The notes beneath the pieces are model-generated. The model worked only from the letters and a program-made list of their open reading frames with translations, had not been told where the DNA came from and searched no databases. From an uncultured Lachnospiraceae bacterium (GTDB lineage: Bacteria; Bacillota; Clostridia; Lachnospirales; Lachnospiraceae), in contig CAJUBP010000006.1 of assembly GCA_910584585.1 (NCBI GenBank), positions 21,589 to 28,779 on the forward strand: DNA of 7,191 bases. Direction: 5' to 3'. How positions within the stretch are numbered: position 1 is the first letter of the stretch; each line of letters begins with the position of its first letter. The translations under genes and the position numbers were made by a program. Shown here in pieces: positions 1 through 5,332 of the stretch.

Positions 1-104
1 TACGGATCAGTTTTAGCCCGGAAAATACCCTGGAAGAAGTAAATTACTGCCTGGATGCGTTGAAGGAACTGGTGCCCAGGCTTCAGAAATTTACCAGGCA
101 TTAG
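1..104 (+). CDS. Cysteine desulfurase (class-V aminotransferase, IscS/NifS type), C-terminal fragment
   Basis: Only the last 34 codons are present; the gene enters from the left edge, with the first full codon at base 3 and TAG at 102-104. The visible peptide contains RISFSPENTLEEV followed by an amphipathic helix ending LVPRLQKFTRH. This matches the usual C-terminus of IscS/NifS-like desulfurases (an R-x-S-F-S segment, then an E-N-T cap and a final helix). Such enzymes are PLP-dependent, convert cysteine to alanine and carry the sulfur as a persulfide on an active-site Cys, which lies outside the window. The stop is 11 bases before thiI, so the two are co-transcribed. In Bacillus subtilis a dedicated desulfurase (NifZ) next to ThiI feeds sulfur for s4U synthesis, and the same role is inferred here. 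Family assignment rests on a short tail plus context. Confidence 0.82.
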   Translation, partial: RISFSPENTLEEVNYCLDALKELVPRLQKFTRH

Positions 105-115
105 CAGGAGGAATT

Positions 116-1306
116 ATGTATAAAGCATTTTTGATAAAATACGGTGAAATCGGAATTAAAGGAAAGAACCGGCATCTCTTTGAAGACGCCCTGGTGCATC
201 AGATCAAATATGCCCTGAAGCCAGTGGAGGGAGAATTTCTGATCAGCAAAGAACAGGGCCGCATTTACATTGAGGCCCTGGGGGAATATGATTATGACGA
301 GACAATGGAACACCTGCAATGTGTTTTCGGCATTGTGGGAATCTGTCCGGTAGTTCTGAAAGAAGAGGAAGGATTTGAGCAGCTGGCAGAAGATGTCATC
401 GAATACTTAAGACAGCGCTATCCGGAAAGAAACATGACCTTTAAGGTGGACACCAGAAGGGCGAAAAAAAGCTATCCCATGACATCCATGGAAGTAAGCG
501 CCGCGCTGGGGGGGCGTATTCTGGAGGCTTTTCCGGAGATGAAAGTGGATGTTCATCATCCAGAGCTTAGGATTCATGTGGAGATCCGCAAAAAGATCAA
601 CATTTATTCAGAGATTGTGCCGGGACCCGGCGGAATGCCCGTAGGCACCAACGGGAAAGGAATGCTTCTGTTATCCGGCGGAATTGACAGCCCGGTGGCC
701 GGATATATGATTGCAAAGCGGGGAGTGAAAATTGACGCGGTTTATTTTCACGCGCCTCCCTACACCAGCGAGAGAGCCAAACAAAAGGTGGTGGATCTGG
801 CCGGGATTGTCGCAAAATATTCCGGGCCCATTTACCTTAAGGTGGTAAATTTTACAGACATTCAGATGTATATTTACGAGAAATGCCCTCATGAGGAGCT
901 TACCATTATTATGCGCCGCTATATGATGCGGATTGCGGAGCATTTTGCCAGGGAAACCAATTCCCTGGGGCTGATTACCGGGGAGAGCATCGGCCAGGTG
1001 GCAAGCCAGACCATGCAGTCCTTAGCAGCCACCAATGAGGTGTGTGAACTGCCGGTGTACCGGCCCTTGATTGGATTTGATAAGCAGGAGATCATTGCCC
1101 TTTCCGAAAAAATCGGCACCTATGAGACTTCGATTCTGCCTTATGAGGATTGCTGCACTATATTCGTGGCAAAACATCCGGTGACAAAGCCGAACTTGAA
1201 GATCATCCGGCGTTCGGAAACTCATTTGGAGGAAAACATCGGGGAGATGGTGAAGACGGCCATTGATACGGCGGAAACTATTATAGTAGATGGGCGCATT
1301 GACTAA
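116..1306 (+). CDS. thiI: tRNA uracil-4-sulfurtransferase ThiI (rhodanese-less form)
   Basis: This 396-residue protein makes 4-thiouridine at position 8 of tRNA: it adenylates U8 with ATP and inserts sulfur from a desulfurase persulfide. Domains in order are an N-terminal ferredoxin-like domain (about 1-60), a THUMP tRNA-binding domain (about 61-165, including FKVDTRRAKKSYPMTS at 109-124) and a PP-loop pyrophosphatase domain with SGGIDSP at 187-193. A conserved EDCCT segment puts two adjacent cysteines at 346-347, aligning with the region of the catalytic Cys344 of E. coli ThiI. The C-terminal rhodanese domain of the E. coli enzyme is absent; length and ending match the Firmicutes type (about 400 residues). 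The ATG has an ideal AGGAGG at 106-111, 4 bases upstream. It forms an operon with the upstream desulfurase. A role in thiazole synthesis is possible but not shown; no other thi gene or TPP riboswitch is visible. Confidence 0.97.
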   Translation: MYKAFLIKYGEIGIKGKNRHLFEDALVHQIKYALKPVEGEFLISKEQGRIYIEALGEYDYDETMEHLQCVFGIVGICPVVLKEEEGFEQLAEDVIEYLRQRYPERNMTFKVDTRRAKKSYPMTSMEVSAALGGRILEAFPEMKVDVHHPELRIHVEIRKKINIYSEIVPGPGGMPVGTNGKGMLLLSGGIDSPVAGYMIAKRGVKIDAVYFHAPPYTSERAKQKVVDLAGIVAKYSGPIYLKVVNFTDIQMYIYEKCPHEELTIIMRRYMMRIAEHFARETNSLGLITGESIGQVASQTMQSLAATNEVCELPVYRPLIGFDKQEIIALSEKIGTYETSILPYEDCCTIFVAKHPVTKPNLKIIRRSETHLEENIGEMVKTAIDTAETIIVDGRID

Positions 1307-1373
1307 ATTCAGCATGAAATCTGGTGTAAAGTGGGGCGGCAGATTAGGGAATGAATTTTAAGAGATGTTCTAG

Positions 1374-1405
1374 AAAAAACACTCTCCAACCGTAAATGGA
1401 GAGTG
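1374..1405 (-). terminator. Rho-independent terminator of the HPr-like gene
   Basis: On the minus strand CACTCTCCA and TGGAGAGTG pair perfectly over 9 bp around an 8-base loop, followed directly by six T (plus-strand A run 1374-1379). It lies 37 bases past the stop of the HPr-like gene. On the plus strand no T run follows the hairpin, so it would terminate thiI transcripts poorly, although it is the only hairpin noticed downstream of thiI. Confidence 0.88.
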
Positions 1406-1442
1406 CTGCATTTGCGTAAGTTTGGGAAGCGCTGCCTGCCGA

Positions 1443-1673
1443 TTAGACAAGATATGGCTGCAATGCTTCCAGAATTTCGTCGATGTCATTTTCCACATGG
1501 ATGGCAAGATCAATCGGTTTGGAAAGATCCAGGCTGAAGATACCCATGATGGATTTGGCATCGATGACGTATCTGCCGGAAATCAAATCAAAATCATAGT
1601 CAAACTGTGTAATTGCGTTTACGAAAGATTTCACCTTGTCAATAGAATTTAAAGAAATCTGTACTGTTTTCAT
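1443..1673 (-). CDS. HPr-like protein lacking the phosphorylatable His15
   Basis: A 76-residue protein of the PTS HPr fold family. HPr normally relays phosphate from enzyme I to PTS permeases through His15 in a G-[IL]-H-A-R-P motif, and in Firmicutes is phosphorylated on Ser46 by HPr kinase. Here the Ser46 region is well kept (AKSIMGIFSLDL, Ser41), as is the ending DEILEALQPYL. The loop where His15 belongs reads NSIDKVKSF; the only histidine is His59, in a late strand. It therefore cannot be a standard phosphocarrier. The nearest known analogy is Bacillus Crh, which has Gln15 and keeps Ser46 as a CcpA cofactor; a regulatory role is inference. The start is the ATG at 1673, which has AAGGAGG 8 bases upstream; an ATG 18 bases earlier is upstream of that SD and is rejected. 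The gene is monocistronic, with its own promoter and terminator, convergent with thiI and divergent from mtaB. Confidence 0.88.
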   Translation of the reverse strand: MKTVQISLNSIDKVKSFVNAITQFDYDFDLISGRYVIDAKSIMGIFSLDLSKPIDLAIHVENDIDEILEALQPYLV

Positions 1674-1710
1674 GTAAATAGCCTCCTTCATATGTTAATA
1701 ATGGTTTTGC

Positions 1711-1739
1711 TTGAAATATTTAACAAATTGTTTTATATA
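1711..1739 (+). promoter_or_regulatory. Candidate sigma-A promoter of mtaB
   Basis: TTGAAA (1711-1716), a 17-base spacer, then TATATA (1734-1739). The predicted start is near 1746, giving a leader of about 105 bases before the mtaB ATG at 1851. The region is AT-rich, so chance matches are more likely than for the opposing promoter. It is the best plus-strand candidate between the HPr-like gene and mtaB. Confidence 0.55.
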
Positions 1740-1767
1740 TCTTATCCTCTTTCATGGAAAAAGTCAA
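1739..1767 (-). promoter_or_regulatory. Sigma-A-like promoter of the HPr-like gene
   Basis: On the minus strand TTGACT (plus 1762-1767) and TAAGAT (plus 1739-1744) are separated by exactly 17 bases. This would start transcription near 1732 and give a leader of roughly 60 bases before the ATG at 1673. The -10 hexamer shares a base with the -10 of the oppositely directed mtaB promoter candidate. Confidence 0.75.
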
Positions 1768-1850
1768 TGGCGCCATCACCAATTTAAAGGAAAAAACCTC
1801 GGAATTTTTTGGCAGTTTGCCATGGAATACGGGGGAGAAAGGACTGGAAA

Positions 1851-3191
1851 ATGAGAAAAGCAGCGTTGCACAATCTGGGATGCAAGGTCAATGCATATGA
1901 GACGGACAGTATGCGCCAGATGTTAGAACAGGCAGGATATGAGATTGTGCCTTTTGACTCCCCGGCAGATGTTTATGTGGTCAACACCTGCTCCGTCACC
2001 AATATCGCGGACCGCAAATCCAGGCAGATGCTGCACCGGGCCAAAAAGAAAAATCCGGGCAGCGCGGTAGTGGCGGCGGGATGTTACGTGCAGACCTCGA
2101 AAGAACAGGCACAGGCTGATCCGGCTATAGATATATTAATTGGAAATAACAGAAAACATGAATTACCGAAACTGCTGGAGGATTTTTTTAAGAACCGCGC
2201 TTTGGAATCAAAAGGGTTCTGCGGTTCTGTGGCGGATATCGGAGAAGAACAGGAATATGAGGAACTGAGTGTCAGCCATACAGGAGAACATACCAGGGCT
2301 TTTCTTAAAGTACAGGACGGGTGCAACCAGTTCTGCAGTTACTGCATTATCCCTTACGCCAGGGGAAGAGTGAGAAGCCGGAAAATGGCAGACGTGATCC
2401 GGGAAGTGGAGACCCTTGCCGAAAGAGGATATCGTGAAATAGTACTGACTGGAATTCACTTAAGCTCCTACGGCATAGATTTGAAATCGGAACGCGGGGA
2501 AGCCGCGGGACTGCTGGATTTGATCCGCAGGGTTCATGAGACAGAAGGGATTGACCGCATCCGCCTTGGCTCCTTAGAGCCCGGAATTGTCACGGAAGAT
2601 TTTGCGAAATCGCTGTCAAAGCTGCCGAAAGTCTGTCCTCATTTTCATTTATCCCTCCAAAGCGGCTGTGACGCCACCTTAAAGCGGATGAATCGGAAGT
2701 ATACCTGCGGGGGGTACCGGGAGAGCTGCCGGCTGCTCCGAAAGTATTTTGCCCATCCGGCCATTACCACCGATGTGATTGTGGGATTTCCAGGGGAGAC
2801 AGAAGAAGAATTCGAACTTACCAGAAGATTTTTGAAAGAGATTGATTTTTTTGAAATGCATATTTTTAAATATTCTCTGCGCAAAGGAACCAAAGCGGCG
2901 GAATTAAAGCCTCAGGTGCCTGAAGAAATCAAGGGAAAGAGAAGTGATATCCTGTTTGAGGATCTCTCTGTTATGAACCGGGAATATCTGAACTGGCATC
3001 TGGGCCGGGAATTGGAAGTTCTGATGGAAGAGGAAGTCTCTTTCGGCGGAAAAAAATATTTCCTGGGACACACCAGGGAGTATGTAAAGGCCGCCCTGCT
3101 GCAGGAGGGAGAGAAGCATCATCTGGAAAATAAGCTGGTGAAAGGAAAAGCAGTATCTATGCTGAAAGAACATATTTTGCTGTTGGAATAA
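1851..3191 (+). CDS. mtaB: tRNA (N6-L-threonylcarbamoyladenosine(37)-C2)-methylthiotransferase MtaB
   Basis: A 446-residue radical-SAM methylthiotransferase that converts t6A37 to ms2t6A37 in ANN-decoding tRNAs. The N-terminal MTTase domain carries three cluster cysteines: Cys11 (LGCKVNAYE), Cys47 (VVNTCSVT) and Cys78 (AAGCYVQT). The radical-SAM core has C-x3-C-x2-C at Cys158, Cys162 and Cys165 (CNQFCSYC), followed by RGRVRSR, LTGIHLSSYG and FHLSLQSG. A TRAM-like RNA-binding segment occupies roughly the last 60 residues. The sequence starting LHNLGCKVNAYE and containing LTGIHLSSYG points to MtaB rather than MiaB or RimO. An in-frame TTG at 1809 would add 14 residues, but the ATG at 1851 begins the canonical family N-terminus and has AGAAAGGA 7 bases upstream. 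It is apparently monocistronic, convergent with the transporter. With thiI it makes this a sulfur-dependent tRNA modification neighbourhood. Confidence 0.96.
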   Translation: MRKAALHNLGCKVNAYETDSMRQMLEQAGYEIVPFDSPADVYVVNTCSVTNIADRKSRQMLHRAKKKNPGSAVVAAGCYVQTSKEQAQADPAIDILIGNNRKHELPKLLEDFFKNRALESKGFCGSVADIGEEQEYEELSVSHTGEHTRAFLKVQDGCNQFCSYCIIPYARGRVRSRKMADVIREVETLAERGYREIVLTGIHLSSYGIDLKSERGEAAGLLDLIRRVHETEGIDRIRLGSLEPGIVTEDFAKSLSKLPKVCPHFHLSLQSGCDATLKRMNRKYTCGGYRESCRLLRKYFAHPAITTDVIVGFPGETEEEFELTRRFLKEIDFFEMHIFKYSLRKGTKAAELKPQVPEEIKGKRSDILFEDLSVMNREYLNWHLGRELEVLMEEEVSFGGKKYFLGHTREYVKAALLQEGEKHHLENKLVKGKAVSMLKEHILLLE

Positions 3192-3210
3192 ATCTGTGTT
3201 TCAATATACA

Positions 3211-3261
3211 GGAAAGACCGGATTGCCCCGTGAGAGCGCGGGAATGCAATCCGGTCTTTCC
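3211..3261. terminator. Long hairpin between convergent mtaB and transporter genes, probable bidirectional terminator
   Basis: A perfect 16-bp inverted repeat (GGAAAGACCGGATTGC and its complement) has an inner CCCG/CGGG stem, starting 19 bases after the mtaB stop. Neither side has a clean T run; the TCTTTCC end of the stem is the nearest thing to one in both directions. Position and stability favour termination of both convergent transcripts or protection of mRNA ends. The short U tract keeps confidence moderate. Confidence 0.6.
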
Positions 3262-3275
3262 GTCCGAAACGATTG

Positions 3276-3298
3276 TATGAAAGTCTTTGGCTTTCATA
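3276..3298. repeat. Second hairpin, 8-bp stem, downstream of the transporter gene
   Basis: TATGAAAG and CTTTCATA form a perfect 8-bp stem around a 7-base loop, 15 bases past the transporter stop on the minus strand. No T run follows on either strand, so it is not a typical terminator. On the minus strand its sequence resembles the hairpin at 4736-4759 in the transporter leader, which suggests related repeat copies. Confidence 0.45.
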
Positions 3299-3313
3299 TG
3301 AGTTGATGGAGGT

Positions 3314-4702
3314 CTATTTTCCAAGCAGGCCCTTCCCAATCAGAAACAGGATCAGCAGCGGCAGAAGATAAGTTACATAGACCCGGATCCATCCGGGAAT
3401 TTTTGGCCCGTTTCCGGTGTTGGCTTCGTTCCGGTAATTCTCAAATCCCCAGCCGAAGCGGGTTACGCAGAACAACAGATAACAGAGGGAGCCGATAGGA
3501 AGGATCAGGTTGCTGACCAGAAAGTCTTCCAGATCCAGAACTGTGCTGCCGGCGCCTAAGGGCTGAAAGGCGGACCACAGGTTATAGCCGAAGACGCAGG
3601 GCAGCGATAGCGCCGCAATGACAAAAAGGTTAATCAAACAGGATTTTTTTCTGCTCCACTGAAATAAATCCATGCCGCAGGAAATAATATTTTCAAATAC
3701 GGCGATTATGGTGGAAAATGCCGCGAATGTCATAAAGATGAAAAACAGCGTTCCCCAGATCCGTCCGCCGGCCATTCCGTTAAATACGTTGGGCAGTGTG
3801 ATAAAAATAAGTCCTGGGCCCTGCGCCGGACTGATGCCGAAGGCAAAACACGCAGGAAAGATGATCAGGCCGGAAACAAAGGCCACAAAGGTATCCAGTA
3901 TGGCGATGTTTACGGATTCTCCCAGCAGGCTGCGGCTTTTGTCAATGTAGCTGCCGAAGATTCCCATGGCGCCGATGCCCAGGCTCAGGGTGAAAAAGGC
4001 CTGGTTCATGGCTGCGGTGACAATTTCCCAGCCGCCGGCTTCCTTCATTCTCGGAAGATCAGGAACCAGGTAGAATTTCAGTCCCTCCATGCCGCCCTTT
4101 AAGGTACAGCTATGTACGGCCAGAATTACAATGATGGCGAGAAGCAGCGTCATGAGTACCTTTGTAATCCGTTCCACGCCGTTCTGCAGTCCCATAGAGC
4201 AGACAAGAATTCCGGCAATGACAATGATGATCATGGACGCCGCCAGAATCCCGGGGCTGGACAGCATGGACTGAAACATTTCCTCCACTTGTCCCGTGGT
4301 TTTTCCCTGGAATTTTCCGGTGAGCATCTGATAGAAATAATACAGCATCCAGCCGGTTACTGTAGTGTAGAACATCATCAGAAGATAATTGCCGGCCATG
4401 CCCAGGTATCCGTTCAGATGCCATTTCTGCCCTGGTTTTTCCAATTCCTGAAAACTTTTGACAATGCTTTTTCTGCTGGAGCGGCCTACGGCAAATTCCA
4501 TCGTCATTACCGGGACGCCCATCGTAATCAGGAAGAAGAGATAGAAAAGCACAAAGATTCCTCCCCCGTACATTCCGGCAATGTAAGGAAATCTCCAGAC
4601 ATTGCCGATTCCGATTGCGCAGCCTGCGGACAGTAAAATAAATCCCATCCGCGAACCTAATTTTTCTCGTTCCATTTTAATTGTTACCCGGCTGCCGAAC
4701 AT
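3314..4702 (-). CDS. Sodium:neurotransmitter symporter (NSS/LeuT-fold) family transporter
   Basis: A 462-residue integral membrane protein of the NSS/SNF family; bacterial members import amino acids with sodium. The family signature in TM1 is GNVWRFPY (33-40), followed by the glycine-rich GMYGGGIF and a TM2 with VPVMTMEFAVGR. About 11 hydrophobic segments can be picked out, near 20-41, 45-70, 100-125, 152-170, 180-199, 233-253, 266-290, 312-340, 355-373, 388-415 and 440-459. This is the 11-TM layout of bacterial MhsT and Tyt1, one fewer than LeuT. TM8 has FAAFSTIIAVFE, with the Ser330-Thr331 pair where LeuT holds its second sodium site. The substrate cannot be read from sequence; hydrophobic or aromatic amino acids are the known bacterial choices. 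The start is the ATG at 4702, with AAAGGAG 10 bases upstream; the in-frame ATG at 4675 lacks an SD. It stands alone, with no partner gene in the window. Confidence 0.93.
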   Translation of the reverse strand: MFGSRVTIKMEREKLGSRMGFILLSAGCAIGIGNVWRFPYIAGMYGGGIFVLFYLFFLITMGVPVMTMEFAVGRSSRKSIVKSFQELEKPGQKWHLNGYLGMAGNYLLMMFYTTVTGWMLYYFYQMLTGKFQGKTTGQVEEMFQSMLSSPGILAASMIIIVIAGILVCSMGLQNGVERITKVLMTLLLAIIVILAVHSCTLKGGMEGLKFYLVPDLPRMKEAGGWEIVTAAMNQAFFTLSLGIGAMGIFGSYIDKSRSLLGESVNIAILDTFVAFVSGLIIFPACFAFGISPAQGPGLIFITLPNVFNGMAGGRIWGTLFFIFMTFAAFSTIIAVFENIISCGMDLFQWSRKKSCLINLFVIAALSLPCVFGYNLWSAFQPLGAGSTVLDLEDFLVSNLILPIGSLCYLLFCVTRFGWGFENYRNEANTGNGPKIPGWIRVYVTYLLPLLILFLIGKGLLGK

Positions 4703-4712
4703 GGCAGCCTTA

Positions 4713-4719
4713 CTCCTTT
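4713..4719 (-). promoter_or_regulatory. Ribosome binding site deciding the transporter start
   Basis: AAAGGAG on the minus strand lies 10 bases before the ATG at 4702. This is slightly long spacing but the only good SD, and it supports 4702 over the internal ATG at 4675. It begins immediately after the first copy of the 20-bp repeat; the stop of the 26-codon leader ORF (4719-4721) overlaps its first base. Confidence 0.7.
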
Positions 4720-4739
4720 CATGATTCTTCGTTTACTAT
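4720..4739. repeat. 20-bp direct repeat, copy 1
   Basis: catgattcttcgtttactat occurs here and identically at 4797-4816, a 77-bp period, within the upstream region of the transporter gene. The stretch between the copies holds two short hairpins. The arrangement could come from tandem duplication or be part of a dispersed repeat. Confidence 0.8.
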
Positions 4740-4759
4740 GAAAGCTAAAGCTTCCATAG
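4736..4759. repeat. Hairpin in the transporter leader
   Basis: CTATGAAAGC and GCTTCCATAG pair over 10 positions with one mismatch around a TAAA loop. It lies between the two 20-bp repeats, overlapping the end of copy 1. No T run follows on the minus strand, so it is not an intrinsic terminator. If transcribed with the transporter it would sit about 17 bases upstream of the SD. Confidence 0.5.
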
Positions 4760-4796
4760 TAGGATGGACATGCGGCCTGCCGGAGGGCAGATTGAG

Positions 4797-4816
4797 CATG
4801 ATTCTTCGTTTACTAT
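4797..4816. repeat. 20-bp direct repeat, copy 2
   Basis: Identical to 4720-4739. On the minus strand this copy overlaps the -10 hexamer of the candidate transporter promoter at its left end and supplies the ATG of the possible leader ORF at its right end. Confidence 0.8.
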
Positions 4817-4840
4817 ATCATATGCCTGGAAAGAAAGGAA
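4812..4840 (-). promoter_or_regulatory. Weak candidate promoter of the transporter gene
   Basis: On the minus strand TTCCTT (plus 4835-4840), a 17-base spacer and TATAGT (plus 4812-4817) are preceded by an extended -10 TG (TGaTATAGT). The -35 is poor, so the call depends on the extended -10. The remaining sequence up to 4922 contains no gene that I can support. Confidence 0.35.
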
Positions 4841-4922
4841 GCAGGATTTTGCAGCGGCTCAACAATATTCCGCAAAGCAGGGATGTAGATGGGGAGTGAT
4901 ATTTAAACACGCTCTGAAGTAT

Positions 4923-4961
4923 AAAAATACTGGAACCGCTTTCTTTCAAACGATTCCAGTA
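4923..4961 (-). terminator. Rho-independent terminator of tRNA-Glu
   Basis: On the minus strand TACTGGAATCG pairs with CGGTTCCAGTA over 11 bp (one G-U) around a 12-base loop, followed by TTTTTAT. It begins 31 bases past the tRNA 3' end and closes a single-gene tRNA unit, insulating the transporter gene downstream on the same strand. Confidence 0.85.
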
Positions 4962-4992
4962 CTTCAGGGTTGGGCTATTTAATTATAGCTAA

Positions 4993-5064
4993 CAGCTCGT
5001 AGGGGAATCGAACCCCTGTTTCCGCCGTGAGAGGGCGGCGTCTTAACCGCTTGACCAACGAGCC
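4993..5064 (-). tRNA. tRNA-Glu, anticodon CTC
   Basis: A 72-base cloverleaf fits without gaps. The acceptor stem is GGCTCGT with ACGAGCT (first pair G-U), with discriminator G73 as expected for bacterial tRNA-Glu. The anticodon stem is CCGCC/GGCGG around loop CTCTCAC, giving anticodon CTC (plus-strand bases 5029-5031). The T stem is AGGGG/CCCCT with loop TTCGATT. CCA is not encoded: GTT follows where it would lie. The CTC isoacceptor reads only GAG, so a TTC isoacceptor must exist elsewhere. It has its own consensus promoter and terminator and no neighbouring tRNA in the window. Confidence 0.97.
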
Positions 5065-5096
5065 GTATTCTGTAGCTGCAACTCAGCAACAAATTC

Positions 5097-5125
5097 ATTA
5101 TATCTTCCCCCTTTTAAAAAGTCAA
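5097..5125 (-). promoter_or_regulatory. Strong sigma-A promoter of tRNA-Glu
   Basis: On the minus strand TTGACT (plus 5120-5125), exactly 17 bases, then a perfect TATAAT (plus 5097-5102). The predicted start is near 5090, giving a precursor with about 25 extra 5' bases. The stretch upstream of the -35 (plus 5129-5156) is almost pure A/T, like an UP element, as expected for a stable RNA promoter. Confidence 0.9.
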
Positions 5126-5193
5126 GCATTATTTTTTAAATTTTACAAATTTTTCTCTTTTCGGTATTGGGGTAAAAATATTTCCAATTTCCC

Positions 5194-5222
5194 TTGCATT
5201 TACCATTGTGAAGTGCTATCAT
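5194..5222 (+). promoter_or_regulatory. Sigma-A-like promoter of the rimP-nusA operon
   Basis: TTGCAT (5194-5199), 17 bases, TATCAT (5217-5222); the predicted start is near 5229. It diverges from the tRNA-Glu promoter, with about 70 bp of AT-rich DNA between the two -35 elements. Transcription from here meets the hairpin at 5250-5276 before reaching rimP. Confidence 0.65.
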
Positions 5223-5249
5223 AGTTACGATAACATGATAATCTCAGAC

Positions 5250-5280
5250 TTGAGAGTGGGCAAAGCCCACTCTCAATTTT
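5250..5280 (+). terminator. Terminator-like hairpin in the rimP leader, candidate attenuator
   Basis: TTGAGAGTGGGC and its perfect complement form a 12-bp stem with an AAA loop, followed by TTTT. This is a textbook intrinsic terminator, starting about 20 bases after the predicted transcription start and ending 52 bases before the rimP ATG. No plus-strand gene precedes it, so it most simply acts on the rimP-nusA transcript itself. A small competing hairpin is possible: TCTCA (5242-5246) can pair with TGAGA (5251-5255), part of the terminator left arm. The ligand or factor is unknown. Confidence 0.75.
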
Positions 5281-5332
5281 ATGTAAGCCGGCAGGGTCTG
5301 ATATAGAATTAGGAAGAAAGAAGGTGGAGAAC

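Larger units (their letters stand above)
4719..4799 (-). other. Possible 26-codon leader ORF upstream of the transporter
   Basis: On the minus strand an ATG at 4799 opens 26 codons (MLNLPSGRPHVHPTMEALAF, then IVNEES), ending in TGA just at the transporter SD. The stop-to-start distance is 16 bases, so translation could influence SD access. However, upstream of its ATG there is only a weak GAAGAA, and the predicted transcript start is a few bases away. The C-terminal part is encoded by a repeat-hairpin that may be a dispersed element. It may be fortuitous. Confidence 0.25.

Noticed and set aside
1..115. TPP riboswitch (thi box) controlling thiI
   Set aside because: The bases before thiI are the coding end of the desulfurase plus an SD; no aptamer sequence is present in the window.
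1422..1652. 76-codon plus-strand frame opposite the HPr-like gene
   Set aside because: It is antisense to a gene with a recognisable fold, good SD, promoter and terminator, and has no SD or family likeness of its own.
1809..1850. N-terminal extension of MtaB from a TTG start
   Set aside because: The added 14 residues (MAVCHGIRGRKDWK) do not resemble the family, and the ATG at 1851 has its own SD and the canonical N-terminus.
3157..3297. 46-codon minus-strand frame starting MKAKDFHTIVSD
   Set aside because: It overlaps the convergent hairpins and the mtaB 3' end and has no SD. More likely it reflects repeat sequence than a gene, so it is mentioned only in the repeat finding.
4112..4636. 174-codon open frame on the plus strand, antisense to the transporter
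   Set aside because: It lies wholly inside a clear NSS transporter gene, is rich in His, Gln and Asn with no recognisable domain, and has no convincing SD. It is a shadow frame.
4703..4922. T-box or other amino-acid riboswitch in the transporter leader
   Set aside because: No T-box consensus, specifier-loop arrangement or terminator was seen; only short hairpins without a T run.
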